Below, piece after piece: positions 16,941 through 26,224 of a DNA stretch of 64,000 nt. A program made the translations under genes and the position numbers. The DNA is from Spirirestis rafaelensis WJT71-NPBG6 (GTDB taxonomy: Bacteria; Cyanobacteriota; Cyanobacteriia; Cyanobacteriales; Nostocaceae). The number at the start of each line of letters is the position of its first letter. Positions within the stretch are counted from its first letter, which is position 1. The DNA lies in contig JAHHID010000018.1 of assembly GCA_019359015.1 (NCBI GenBank), forward strand, positions 35,674 through 99,673, in the 5' to 3' direction. The notes beneath the pieces were generated by a model. It was not told the origin of the DNA, did not search any database, and worked only from the letters and a program-made list of their open reading frames with translations.

Positions 16941-19037
16941 ATGCCAGTTGATTCAGTCGGCAATACTTTAAGTACAGCAAATAAATTAAATATTACTTCT
17001 TTAAATAGTAACATTTCAGAGTGGGTCGGCAAAAGTGACCCAAACGATTATTACACATGTAATGTCAGTGGTCGTAGTAGCTTTAATCTTGCTCTTAACG
17101 ATCTATCGGCGAATGCAGATGTGCAGCTGTTAGACAAAAATGGAGCCGTAGTTGCAGGTTCTTATAGTCGTAAGCGCAAGGCTGAATCTATAAGCAGAAC
17201 TCTAGAAACAGGTAGTTACTACATCCGAGTCTACCGAGTAGGTGATGCGAATAGTAGCTACAAACTGAGCGTTTCTGGCAACGAAGCGCCGCAATTATTA
17301 CAATTTGGCACTGATAAAAGCAGCTATCAACTAGGCGAAACTGTCAAACTTACTAACGCTACAGTATTTGATGGCAATGGTGTCACTGACTTAGCGCAAG
17401 TAGATTTCCGATTGCAAAAAGATGGTGGAAACTGGGACATCATCAGCAATGTAAACAAGTTCAGCACTGATGGCAACAACAACCGTGCTAGCTTTAACTA
17501 TGCGATTAGTAATCTAACTGGTGGTAAATATCAGTTATGGGCGAAAGCCTACGATAAATCTGGTGCTATTAGCAACACTTACCAAACAAGCTTTAGCATT
17601 TCTGCCAACGAAGCACCGCAATCATTACAATTTGGCACTGATAAAAGCAGCTATCAACTAGGCGAAACTGTCAAACTTACTAACGCTACAGTATTTGATG
17701 GCAATGGTGTCACTGACTTAGCCCAAGTAGATTTCCGATTGCAAAAAGATGGTGGAAGTTGGGACATCATCAGCAATGTGGATAAATTCAGCGCTCAAGG
17801 TAGCGACAACCGCAATGCTAGCTTTAACTACGGGATTAGCGGTCTAAGTAATGGTAAATATCAGTTGTGGGCACGAGCATACGATAAATCCGGTGCTACT
17901 AGCAACACTTATCAAACAAGCTTTAGCATTTCGCAACCCGCTCCTGTAGTTGCTGATCCTGGGGATTGGTTTGACCAGAATATTCAATCTGACGGTATAC
18001 GTGCAGCAACAAGGTTGCGTTTCGCAGATAATGTGTTAGACCGCAACGATATTATTAGCATCTTGCGTGAAGGTAAAGATAACAGTGTAGTTGATGCTAC
18101 AGAAGTTAAAGACCTTCGCACTTTAGTTAGCAATGCCTCTTATTTAAAAATTCCTGAACATGTCCGCGTTTTGGCTAACAAAGTTGTTAACGGTGATGTT
18201 GCTAATCAAAAGTATCAGGGTAATACACTAGGCAACTTGGATGTAGGTAGTAGTGATATTCAGTTAGAGAACCTAATTAGTAAGTGGTTTTATGGTAGCG
18301 ATCGCCCAACAACTTCCTACACTTATCAATATGCTAGTGGTTCTCTGTTCCAAAATGGCATCAGTTATCAAGATATAAAACAAGGTGTGATTAATGACTG
18401 CTTCTTATTAGCAGGTTTAGCGGAAACAGCTTTCCGTTCACCCAGCACAATTGAGAGTATGTTTATTGATAACGGTGATAATACTTTTTCCGTCCGCTTT
18501 TGGCAAAATGGGGTAGCTGACTATGTGACGGTGGACAGATATTTACCGACCACTGATACAGGGTATTTAGCTTATGCGAATAAGGGGAATCACTATAATA
18601 ATTCTACGAATGAATTATGGGTAACTCTTGCCGAAAAAGCTTATGCTCAACTTAATGAATCTGGATGGATCTATCAAGATAATACCAATTCTTACAAGGG
18701 TATTAGTCATGGTGGATATGTTGCAGATGCCTTTTCTCAAATCACCGGACGTAAAGTTTCTAGTTTTAATGCTCTTGACTTTAACTCAATAGTCAATGCG
18801 TTTAATTCTGGTCAATCGATTGGGCTAGCGACAAAATCAACTGGAGTTGCATCAAATATCCTTGCCGATCATGGTTATGCAGTGGTTGGTTACAATTCCT
18901 CTACCCAAAAGTTTACTCTTTTCAACCCTTGGGGAATCGATAACGGCTCCTCAAAATCGGGCATCCTAGAATTAGGTTGGAATGAAATTGCAAGCAACTT
19001 TAGTTATTGGGATTCCACAACAACTATATCAACTTAG
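16941..19037 (+). CDS. PPC-domain calpain-family (C2) cysteine protease with duplicated beta-sandwich repeats
   Basis: 698 residues. A PPC domain (1-113) is followed by two near-identical domains of about 109 residues (114-222 and 223-331; each starts NEAPQ, contains SYQLGETVKLTNATVFDGNG and ends TYQTSFSIS), likely Ig-like beta sandwiches. A helical spacer (340-450) leads to a calpain-type domain (about 465-690). The catalytic set is visible: Gln481 and Cys487 in QGVINDCFLLAGL, His644 in ADHGYAVVGY and Asn662 in LFNPWG. Calcium-binding or PEF calpain domains are absent. No signal peptide is seen; with the adjacent type I export genes it is a likely secreted protease. ATG follows a weak A-rich leader. 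Confidence 0.9.
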   Translation: MPVDSVGNTLSTANKLNITSLNSNISEWVGKSDPNDYYTCNVSGRSSFNLALNDLSANADVQLLDKNGAVVAGSYSRKRKAESISRTLETGSYYIRVYRVGDANSSYKLSVSGNEAPQLLQFGTDKSSYQLGETVKLTNATVFDGNGVTDLAQVDFRLQKDGGNWDIISNVNKFSTDGNNNRASFNYAISNLTGGKYQLWAKAYDKSGAISNTYQTSFSISANEAPQSLQFGTDKSSYQLGETVKLTNATVFDGNGVTDLAQVDFRLQKDGGSWDIISNVDKFSAQGSDNRNASFNYGISGLSNGKYQLWARAYDKSGATSNTYQTSFSISQPAPVVADPGDWFDQNIQSDGIRAATRLRFADNVLDRNDIISILREGKDNSVVDATEVKDLRTLVSNASYLKIPEHVRVLANKVVNGDVANQKYQGNTLGNLDVGSSDIQLENLISKWFYGSDRPTTSYTYQYASGSLFQNGISYQDIKQGVINDCFLLAGLAETAFRSPSTIESMFIDNGDNTFSVRFWQNGVADYVTVDRYLPTTDTGYLAYANKGNHYNNSTNELWVTLAEKAYAQLNESGWIYQDNTNSYKGISHGGYVADAFSQITGRKVSSFNALDFNSIVNAFNSGQSIGLATKSTGVASNILADHGYAVVGYNSSTQKFTLFNPWGIDNGSSKSGILELGWNEIASNFSYWDSTTTIST
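17280..17933 (+). repeat. Recent in-frame direct duplication (327-bp period)
   Basis: The DNA from 17280 and from 17607 is almost identical for well over 150 bp, for example GGCACTGATAAAAGCAGC in both. It then diverges gradually toward the repeat ends. The offset is 327 bp, 109 codons, so the duplication keeps frame and doubles the Ig-like domain. Confidence 0.85.
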
Positions 19038-19038
19038 C

Positions 19039-19160
19039 CCTCACCCTTCCAGGGTGAGGCTACAAGAACAAAGCCTGCGTAGGCAGGCTTTTAGACATTA
19101 AGTCCGCGTAAGCGGACTTTGTTTTTGTAGCCGCGACTTTAGTCGTCGGGTAATGAGGGC
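19039..19160. repeat. Cluster of four short hairpins including a terminator
   Basis: Directly after the calpain stop: CCTCACCCT/AGGGTGAGG (19039-19059), AAGCCTGC/GCAGGCTT (19071-19090), AAGTCCGC/GCGGACTT (19100-19119) followed by TGTTTTTG, and GCGACT/AGTCGT. The third has the form of a rho-independent terminator. Such hairpin trains are common between Nostocales genes. The rest of the gap to 19406 is AT-rich with no gene. Confidence 0.7.
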
Positions 19161-19406
19161 TTCTGTGTTTTTTTATGTTTATTTATTTTATTGGTTTCGG
19201 AATATACAAATAAATTATTTATTAAAATCTTTGTTTGCAGACAATTATTACTGACATATTGCCATTTGTAAGCAAATTGGCATTTTCACATTTCAATTCA
19301 TAGTAATTATTGGCAAAGAGAAGTAATTTCTTTTTTAAAATCTTGTTGCCAAGGTTTTAACAGCTTGTGCTGTCAAAAGTATTGATATATATCAGGAAAA
19401 ATACTA

Positions 19407-20927
19407 ATGGAAAGTGATTCTAATAGAAACAATTCTTATGATAAAAGACTCAATTTTACTCCTGTATCGTCAGTAAATTCCTTTCATGAACAGGATAATT
19501 ACGACTTTCGTTTTGGCAGTCACAGCAGCTTCAATACAGCGACAAATGACGTGCAGATGCTCGATTCCTCTACTACTGCTAATAGTCAAAACTACAACTA
19601 TACCGATGGCTATGGTTTAATTAATGCCGCAGATGCAGTGAGTAAAGCTGCTGGTAAGAATACTTTTGCTGATGTTCCTAACCTCGGTGGAAATAATTGG
19701 GGTGCTGACCTTGTGAAAGCGCCAGAAGCGTGGGCAAAGGGATACACTGGTGAGGGTGTTGTCGTTGCTGTGGTGGATACTGGGGTTGACCGCAACCATG
19801 ACGACTTAAAAGATAATATCTGGGCTAATAGTAAAGAAATTGCTGACAACGGCAAAGATGATGATGGCAATGGCTATGTTGATGATGTCTACGGTTGGAA
19901 TTTTGACAGCAGCGACAACAATACTTTAGATGTAGCCGGTCATGGCACTCATGTTTCTGGGACTATTGCGGGAGAGAACAATAACTTCGGTGTGACTGGC
20001 ATTGCCTATGATGCGAAGATTATGCCAGTCAAGGTTTTGAGTGACTCTGGCTCAGGTTCTTATGATGCGATCGCACAGGGGATTCGTTATGCTGCGGACA
20101 ATGGAGCCAACGTCATCAACCTCAGCTTAGGTGGTGATTATCCTAACAGCGCTCTAGAATCAGCTTTGAAATATGCTAGCAGCAAAGGAGCGATCGTTGT
20201 TATGGCAGCGGGTAATGACAGTGGGTTACTACCAGGTTATCCTGCTCGCTACGCAAACGAAACCGGAATTGCTGTTGGTGCAGTCGATAAGAAAAATAAT
20301 TTGGCTAGCTTCTCTAACCTAGCTGGATTTCAACCACTTACCTATGTTACAGCTCCAGGAGTCGATGTCTACTCGACACTTCCGGGTAATAAGTATACTA
20401 ATTATAGTGGCACATCGATGGCGACTCCCCACGTTGCTGGTGTAGTCGCGTTGATGCTGAGTGCTAATCCCAATCTAACTGATGCTGAAGTGCGTCAAAT
20501 TCTCACAGACACTTCGGGAAATAGTACACAAGCTACAAATTCTAACTTCAGCTTAAGTTCTACAACTCAGAGCGATCAACTTTTTGCAAACATATCTAGC
20601 ACTGCACTTCAATCTTCCCCTGAAATTGTCGCCGATTTTGGGCGACCGCACTCTTTTTTGCAAAGTTTTAACAGTGGAATTGAAAGTAATTCTAGAAACC
20701 TTTTCCAAAGTTACAAGCCCGCAACTTTCAGCTTGACGGATAGTTCTATTCAAGCTAATAAAATGTTGATACCAAAATTTCAGCTACAATCCCAATATTC
20801 TCAGGACATTTTCGGCATCAATAGCATTGACAGCGATGCTGCTGTTGAAAACATATTAAATCAATCGAAAACACAAATCGAAGAGTATCGCGATTGGTTG
20901 TTTGATATCAATTCGGAAATAGTTTAG
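19407..20927 (+). CDS. Subtilisin-like serine protease (S8), third protease of the locus
   Basis: 506 residues. Catalytic Asp124 (AVVDTGVD), His179 (GHGTHVSGT), oxyanion Asn270 (AAGN) and Ser337 (SGTSMATPHVAG) are all canonical, and a calcium-loop-like DDDGNGYVDD stretch lies between Asp and His. The N-terminal 90 residues are odd. Residues 28-60 look like a shortened PPC domain (NYDFRFGSHSSFN, DVQMLDSS), and YGLINAADAVSKAAG resembles the end of a subtilase; it recurs in cyanobacterial relatives. The C-terminal 130 residues are Ser/Asn-rich without a known domain. There is no signal peptide, so type I export is inferred. The hairpin at 21086 separates it from the convergent hlyD-like gene. 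Confidence 0.9.
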   Translation: MESDSNRNNSYDKRLNFTPVSSVNSFHEQDNYDFRFGSHSSFNTATNDVQMLDSSTTANSQNYNYTDGYGLINAADAVSKAAGKNTFADVPNLGGNNWGADLVKAPEAWAKGYTGEGVVVAVVDTGVDRNHDDLKDNIWANSKEIADNGKDDDGNGYVDDVYGWNFDSSDNNTLDVAGHGTHVSGTIAGENNNFGVTGIAYDAKIMPVKVLSDSGSGSYDAIAQGIRYAADNGANVINLSLGGDYPNSALESALKYASSKGAIVVMAAGNDSGLLPGYPARYANETGIAVGAVDKKNNLASFSNLAGFQPLTYVTAPGVDVYSTLPGNKYTNYSGTSMATPHVAGVVALMLSANPNLTDAEVRQILTDTSGNSTQATNSNFSLSSTTQSDQLFANISSTALQSSPEIVADFGRPHSFLQSFNSGIESNSRNLFQSYKPATFSLTDSSIQANKMLIPKFQLQSQYSQDIFGINSIDSDAAVENILNQSKTQIEEYRDWLFDINSEIV

Positions 20928-20941
20928 GAAAAACGCACCGA

Positions 20942-20990
20942 CAGGCTGGAAGCCTGGGTCTATACGAACAAAGCCCAGCTGCGTGGGCTT
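20942..20990. repeat. Paired short hairpins
   Basis: CAGGCT/AGCCTG (20942-20956) and AAGCCCA/TGGGCTT (20971-20990) resemble the hairpin train at 19071 and the element at 7552, a dispersed repeat family. Confidence 0.55.
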
Positions 20991-21085
20991 AAATCATAAA
21001 AGCCCGTGTAGACAAGCTCTGTACGTATAGCGACACCCTTCTAGTACACGGGGCGCGGAAATAAAGCTACCGTTCCAAATCAACG

Positions 21086-21108
21086 AAAAGCTTACATTAT
21101 AAGCTTTT
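21086..21108. terminator. Bidirectional-type hairpin between convergent genes
   Basis: AAAAGCTTA (21086-21094) pairs with TAAGCTTTT (21100-21108) across a 5-nt loop, between the subtilase (plus) and the HlyD gene (minus). On the plus strand it runs into T-rich repeats. Confidence 0.5.
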
Positions 21109-21109
21109 T

Positions 21110-21135
21110 GACTTTTGACTTTTGACTTTTGACTT
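21110..21135 (+). repeat. Short tandem repeat, heptamer GACTTTT
   Basis: GACTTTT occurs three times in a row plus a partial GACTT (21110-21135). Heptanucleotide tandem repeats of this sort are typical of filamentous cyanobacteria. Confidence 0.8.
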
Positions 21136-21214
21136 CCGCGCAGCGGTACTAGGGTGTTTGGTTCGGGCAAATTGCGATGTTTGATGAGAAGCTACAAACA
21201 ACCCACCGCCAAAT

Positions 21215-22711
21215 TTACCTCACAGAGAAAGCCTCGCTAAACCTGCGAGTCACCGGCTCCATTATGAAAGTTAAAATTGACTTTTTACGAGTGACAATTT
21301 CACCATTAGCAGTCATCCCTGGTGTAAATCCTACTTCTTGACCTCGCACGATTACAGAGTGCTTATTCAGCTTAATTCTTGTCGGGAAAACTAAGCCCAA
21401 TTCTTTATCAACGATCGCATTCGGACTTACTTGCGCTACCTCACCGTTAATAGTACCAAATTCCTGAAAAGGAAAGGTCGCCATTTTCACTTTGGCTTTC
21501 ATTCCCTCGCGAATAAACCCAATATCACGATTTAAGACTTTCACCTCTAGCAGTAAATCTTCCCCTTCTGGTAAAATAGACAGCAACTCTTCACCTGATT
21601 GCACTGGTCCTTTAGTTGCTTTGATTCTATAGATAGTTCCGGCTACCGGAGCTTTGATGGTTTCGTCATCTTGTTGCTTTCTTGCCTGTTCTAACTGACC
21701 TTCAACGTTGGTCATTTCTTCTTTGCGCTTGTTGAGTTGAGTTAAAATTTCACTTTTACGCTCTGATGCTACACGCTGCGCTTGATTGCGGGCACCTTGA
21801 TAAGCTGCTTCCAGGGAGCGAATTTCTTGCTTTTGCCCAGCAATATCTTTTTCTAAAGACGATACTTTGTCTTGCTCTTCGTTAATTTTGCTTTGAGCAT
21901 TAACTATCTCATCTTTTGTTCTGGTAATTTGTGCATTTGCCTGGTTAAATGATTCTTGCGCTTGCAAATATTGTAATTTCGCTACTCCACCGCTAGCAAG
22001 TAAAGATCCGAGTCTATCTACCCTTTCTTGGGCTATCTTCAGGTTAGGTAATATTTGCTCGCGGACTTGCTTGGCGTTTTCCAGATTATTTCTAATATTA
22101 GCAAGATTACTTCTGGCGTTGTCTAAATTATCTTCCAAACGGGTGAGCCGTACTTTTGATTGGTCAATTAATGCTAGTTGCCGATTGGCATCGGCTTCAG
22201 CAGCTGCTTGACGTGCTTTGAAGTCTTGCAAACGAGAGTTTAAAAGTTCATCTTGGATTTGCGTTCCGGTTGTTTCACCACCAATACGTTCTGCATCCAA
22301 ACGTCGCATATCTTCCTGAATCAACTTTACAGATTTGCTGAGGCGAGCAACCTCGGTTTTTTGAATATCTGGGTTGCGTTGAAGCAGAACTTGGTCTTTT
22401 GCAACGCGATCGCCTTCTTTGACGTTGACTGATACAATTGAGCCACCACCCAACGATGTCACCGGTCGCACCTGTGTGGAAGCAATTAATTCCCCTGGTG
22501 CTGTCGCTACTTCATCTATTTGCGAAAAATTCGCCCAGGCGATCGTTCCAAATATCGCCGCACTAATTGTTCCTGCTAAAATTCTCGTGTATAGCGGTGG
22601 TAATTCCTGTACCGCTTTACCTAATTCATAAGATAATTGGTCTTCTGGTTTAGCGAATCTTTCTTTTGTCTGACGTGCTTGAGCAGCATTTGCAACTATG
22701 GAAGATTTCAT
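21215..22711 (-). CDS. HlyD-family periplasmic adaptor (membrane fusion protein) of type I secretion
   Basis: 498 residues. A cytoplasmic N-terminus (about 45 residues) and one membrane helix (ILAGTISAAIFGTIAWANF) are followed by a beta-barrel/lipoyl half (VKEGDRVAKDQVLLQ). A long coiled-coil hairpin comes next (about 115-350, dense in Glu, Gln and Arg), then the second lipoyl half (IKAPVAGTIYRIKATKGPVQ) and a C-terminal barrel ending in a conserved VTRRFSEAF. It would link the ABC exporter at 11118 to an outer-membrane TolC-type channel encoded elsewhere. It is transcribed opposite to the exporter and lies 7.3 kb away, with the three proteases between them. Confidence 0.9.
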   Translation of the reverse strand: MKSSIVANAAQARQTKERFAKPEDQLSYELGKAVQELPPLYTRILAGTISAAIFGTIAWANFSQIDEVATAPGELIASTQVRPVTSLGGGSIVSVNVKEGDRVAKDQVLLQRNPDIQKTEVARLSKSVKLIQEDMRRLDAERIGGETTGTQIQDELLNSRLQDFKARQAAAEADANRQLALIDQSKVRLTRLEDNLDNARSNLANIRNNLENAKQVREQILPNLKIAQERVDRLGSLLASGGVAKLQYLQAQESFNQANAQITRTKDEIVNAQSKINEEQDKVSSLEKDIAGQKQEIRSLEAAYQGARNQAQRVASERKSEILTQLNKRKEEMTNVEGQLEQARKQQDDETIKAPVAGTIYRIKATKGPVQSGEELLSILPEGEDLLLEVKVLNRDIGFIREGMKAKVKMATFPFQEFGTINGEVAQVSPNAIVDKELGLVFPTRIKLNKHSVIVRGQEVGFTPGMTANGEIVTRKKSILTFIMEPVTRRFSEAFSVR

Positions 22712-22834
22712 AAAATTTTAGATTTTAGTTAATGGTTAGTTGAGCGTGGTTAATGGTTAGTTGTTAGTGGTTAGTTGGAGGGTTGGCGTGTTGTTCTACT
22801 AACCACTATCAACTATCGACTATTCATTAAACAC

Positions 22835-23710
22835 TCAAACTGCTAAATAACGCTTGATGAAACTTTCTAATGTTTCTAACTTAAAATTATAAATCGCCTC
22901 TAAATTGGCAATTTCCTCAGTTGTACAGAAAAATTCATTCCCCAGCAATGTACGGAAGGTTCCCAAAGCTTTTTGTCCTTCAGAATTAAACAAACCTAAT
23001 GCACCCCGTAACCCATCAACTAGCAAAAGTGGCGCGTTAATTAATACTGGCTCTTTGTTGAAGATCCGACTAAAAATCCGAGGAATATCTCCTCGCAATA
23101 AAACCTCCGGTCCCCCGACTGGTAAAATTTTGTTACGAGCAGCTAAAACTGTCATAGAATCTACTACCATTTTTGCTAAATCATCTGTACTCACAATTGA
23201 GGTACGGTTTTTCGGGTCGCCAATAAGCAAATAAAGTCCCGTTTCCCGAAACCGTTCTGCTAATGGCAGCAAATTTGATGCTAATCCAGCTGGGCGTAAA
23301 ATAGTGTAATTTAAACCACTGGCTTGTAAATAGCGCTCTACTGCTCGTTTTGCTTTGAAAACCGGAGCATCTTCATACCCTCGGTCAACACCGAGTACGG
23401 AAATAAAGACAAAGTGCTCTACTTTATTGGCTTTTGCTTGATCAATTAATTCAATATTCGCTCGGTAGTCTAGAGATAAGGCATTGCTACCAGAACCGTG
23501 GGCGCTGATAATATACTGTACGCCCTGACAAGCTTTCTCGATATCCTTTTGTTCTTGCAAATCGCCGATGAAGATGTCAGATCCTCGGTGTTCTAGCTCG
23601 CTGAAACGCGATGTGAGACGGACAAATGACCTGACGGACATCTCTTGTGTACGTAGTAGTCGCACGACTCTGCGACCAATATCTCCTGTTGCTCCAGTGA
23701 CCAGAAACAT
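22835..23710 (-). CDS. Atypical SDR / NmrA-like NAD(P)-binding protein
   Basis: 291 residues. The N-terminal dinucleotide-binding motif is GATGDIGRR (Gly6, Gly9, Gly12). A conserved GDLQ (Asp at the end of beta-3), HFVFISVLGVDRG and YTILRPAGL place it in the atypical extended SDR group near NmrA and Ycf39/HCF244 proteins. Members assist photosystem assembly or use unknown substrates, and no active-site YxxxK is evident. The C-terminal third is helical. The flanking DNA carries GTTAGT-type short tandem repeats. The cytoplasmic or thylakoid-surface role is open. Confidence 0.8.
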   Translation of the reverse strand: MFLVTGATGDIGRRVVRLLRTQEMSVRSFVRLTSRFSELEHRGSDIFIGDLQEQKDIEKACQGVQYIISAHGSGSNALSLDYRANIELIDQAKANKVEHFVFISVLGVDRGYEDAPVFKAKRAVERYLQASGLNYTILRPAGLASNLLPLAERFRETGLYLLIGDPKNRTSIVSTDDLAKMVVDSMTVLAARNKILPVGGPEVLLRGDIPRIFSRIFNKEPVLINAPLLLVDGLRGALGLFNSEGQKALGTFRTLLGNEFFCTTEEIANLEAIYNFKLETLESFIKRYLAV

Positions 23711-23916
23711 ATAAATTTGAATTATGTGTTGGTTGTAGGTTAGTTGTTAGTTGTTAGTTGTTAGTGAGCCACTGCGATCAATTGCGGCTAGAAGCCACAG
23801 TCACGCTCATTGGCGAGCTTCGACGCAGGAGCGTCACCCGAAGGGTTGTTAGTTGGAAAAACTGTAACCACTAACCACTATCCGCTAACTCTTAACTCCT
23901 AACCACATCCTAGAAT

Positions 23917-24726
23917 CTAAAATTCAACAATGACGGGTGTATGGTCGCTGGGTTGAGGTAATTTTCTCGGTGCTACATCAATAGTGCAGCTGACTGCACG
24001 CTCGTACAGAGCTTCCGTTAGATAATGATGGTCAATTCGCCAACCTAAGTTACGGCGAAAAGCAGCAGCGCGATAGTCCCACCAGCTATAATGTCCACCT
24101 TCACTGGTAAATTTGCGAAAGGCATCGGCAAATCCTAATGCGAGAATATTTCGTAAGGCTTGGCGTTCTGCTTGAGATGCCATGATGTGATTTTCTGCAA
24201 TTACGCCTTCATGAATATCTTCAGGCTCTAAGGCAATATTAAAGTCGCCACACACGCAGATTGTTGTTTGTGATGATAAAAGCGTAGACCCGGAGGGGCT
24301 TGTCGTAAGACATCGCAAATACTCTAAGAGCAATTTTAACCATTCGAGCTTATATTCATATTTTTCGCTTCCTACCGCTGAACCATTGGGAACGTAAAGA
24401 TTAACGATCCGAATGCCATTGTTTACACCTGTAATCACCCGCTTGGACTCATCCCAAGTTGGCTCTATATCACCCAAAATCGGTGTAAAACCAGTACTTA
24501 CATCTGTAAGCGGTTCCCGACTAATCAAAGCCACACCGTTGTAAGCTTTTTGTCCTGATGTATACAGATGATAGCCCAATTCCTCAAAAGGCGATCGCGG
24601 AAAGTTACTATCTACAACTTTGGTTTCTTGTAAGCAAAGGACATCAACCGGATTTTCACTCAACCAATTAATAACGTGTTCTAAACGAGTACGAATCGAG
24701 TTGACATTCCAAGTAGCAATTTTCAT
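23917..24726 (-). CDS. xth: Exodeoxyribonuclease III (AP endonuclease, base-excision repair)
   Basis: 269 residues, normal for the ExoIII/ExoA family. The enzyme incises DNA at abasic sites and removes 3' blocks. Motifs in order: MKIATWNVNSIRTR (Asn ligand), CLQETKV (metal-binding Glu), NLYVPNGSAVGSEKYEYKL (Tyr), CVCGDFNIA (Asp and Asn), YSWWDYRAAAFRRNLGWRIDH and SDHTPVIVEF (catalytic His). All the catalytic residues of the EEP fold are present. A short serine-rich insert (LTTSPSGSTLLSSQ) before GDFN corresponds to an extra segment in the DNA. The start ATG is clear. Probably monocistronic. Confidence 0.95.
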   Translation of the reverse strand: MKIATWNVNSIRTRLEHVINWLSENPVDVLCLQETKVVDSNFPRSPFEELGYHLYTSGQKAYNGVALISREPLTDVSTGFTPILGDIEPTWDESKRVITGVNNGIRIVNLYVPNGSAVGSEKYEYKLEWLKLLLEYLRCLTTSPSGSTLLSSQTTICVCGDFNIALEPEDIHEGVIAENHIMASQAERQALRNILALGFADAFRKFTSEGGHYSWWDYRAAAFRRNLGWRIDHHYLTEALYERAVSCTIDVAPRKLPQPSDHTPVIVEF

Positions 24727-25098
24727 ATTTTTAAATTATCAGTAAGTCAGTTATTATTTATCAAGATTTATTAACTTACTTTTAGTCAACAAAAATTGAT
24801 TAAAACCAAAAATTTAGTATTTTAAGATACAAAATCTTTCATTGAATATATGATCCCCAAGATAGATGAAAGTGTTAATCATTACGTTGTATTATAAATT
24901 AGAGGTAGTCTTATACCTCTGTGAAAATAGTGTTTAATTAGTTAATTGTATTTTCAAGGTACGGTTAACCGATATTGTGGTCTGGGGAGAAAATAAGGTT
25001 AATTTAAATTGCAAACGTTCAGGTATAAATGTTCTACGGTGATAACATTTAAGTCCCTGACCTGAGGATTTTTTCAACAGCCCAAGCAAAGCAAAGAA
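24727..25098. other. Divergent intergenic region between xth and a glycosyltransferase gene
   Basis: The region is AT-rich and must contain both promoters. I cannot assign promoter boxes and see no gene or repeat. Confidence 0.5.
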
Positions 25099-26166
25099 AT
25101 GAAAATCGCTCAAGTAGCCCCCTTATGGGAACAAGTTCCACCTCCGAGTTATGGAGGAATTGAGTTGGTAGTGAGTCGATTGACTGATGAACTAGTGCGT
25201 CGAGGTCATGATGTCACTTTGTTCGCTTCTGGCGATTCACAAACCTTAGCTGATTTAAAAGCAGTTTATCCGCGTGCATTGCGCTTAGACCCGAATGTTA
25301 AAGATTATGCAGTGTATGAAACGCTCGAACTCAGCCAAGTTTACCAAAATGCAACGGAATTTGACATCATCCATTCCCATGTAGGGATTTCGGCATTACC
25401 TTTAGCGAGTTTGGTATCTACACCAACAGTGCATACTTTACATGGTAAATTTACCGCGGATAACCGTAACGTATTTTCTTACCACCAAAAGCAAGCATAC
25501 GTCAGCATTAGTAACGCGCAACGTCAAATCGATCTTAACTACGTCGGCACAGTATACAACGGAATTAACCCGGCAGATTATCCTTTTGTCGCCAAACCCC
25601 AAGACCCGCCATATTTAGCATTCTTAGGACGCTTTTCACCAGAAAAGGGACCACAACATGCGATCGCCATTGCGAAAAAAACAGGTTGGCGTCTGAAAAT
25701 GGCTGGAAAAGTGGATTTAGTAGATTCTCAGTTTTTTGAACAAGAAATTGCCCCCCAAATCGATGGTCAGCAAATTCAATACCTCGGTGAAATCAACCAC
25801 GCCGAAAAAGGTGAACTATTGGGCAATGCTACTATTACGCTTTTTCCCATTACCTGGAGCGAACCTTTTGGTTTAGTAATGATTGAATCAATGGCTACTG
25901 GAACACCAGTAATTGCTCTGAACTTAGGTTCTGTACCGGAAGTAATTGCCCAAGGTGTAACAGGTTTGGTTTGCCAAAGTTATGATGAAATGGCGGGAAT
26001 GATTAAATCTGCTTTGGAATTAAATCGTCAAACTTGCCGAGAATACGTAGAAAACAACTTTAGTGTTAACCAAATGGTTAACGGCTACGAAGCGGTTTAT
26101 GAAAAAATAATTCAAGATCGTATTCATTCTAACGGGCGCGTTCGTGTCGGCAAAATCAACTTTTAA
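25099..26166 (+). CDS. GT4-family glycosyltransferase
   Basis: 355 residues with the GT-B fold typical of family 4. The N-terminal acceptor half starts MKIAQVAPLWEQVPPPSYGG (glycine-rich loop) and includes DIIHSHVGISALPL. The C-terminal half has FLGRFSPEKGPQHAIAIAK and the donor-site ExE-type motif in EPFGLVMIESMATGTPVIA. Donor and acceptor cannot be read off; similar cyanobacterial proteins have been linked to glucosyl or polysaccharide synthesis. Cytoplasmic or membrane-associated. The small zinc-ribbon gene begins 58 bp downstream on the same strand, so co-transcription is possible. Confidence 0.9.
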   Translation: MKIAQVAPLWEQVPPPSYGGIELVVSRLTDELVRRGHDVTLFASGDSQTLADLKAVYPRALRLDPNVKDYAVYETLELSQVYQNATEFDIIHSHVGISALPLASLVSTPTVHTLHGKFTADNRNVFSYHQKQAYVSISNAQRQIDLNYVGTVYNGINPADYPFVAKPQDPPYLAFLGRFSPEKGPQHAIAIAKKTGWRLKMAGKVDLVDSQFFEQEIAPQIDGQQIQYLGEINHAEKGELLGNATITLFPITWSEPFGLVMIESMATGTPVIALNLGSVPEVIAQGVTGLVCQSYDEMAGMIKSALELNRQTCREYVENNFSVNQMVNGYEAVYEKIIQDRIHSNGRVRVGKINF

Positions 26167-26224
26167 TTAACGCTTTTTTTCTAGTTAAAACAAACAACCA
26201 TTTTTTGTCAAGGAGGACATTTGT

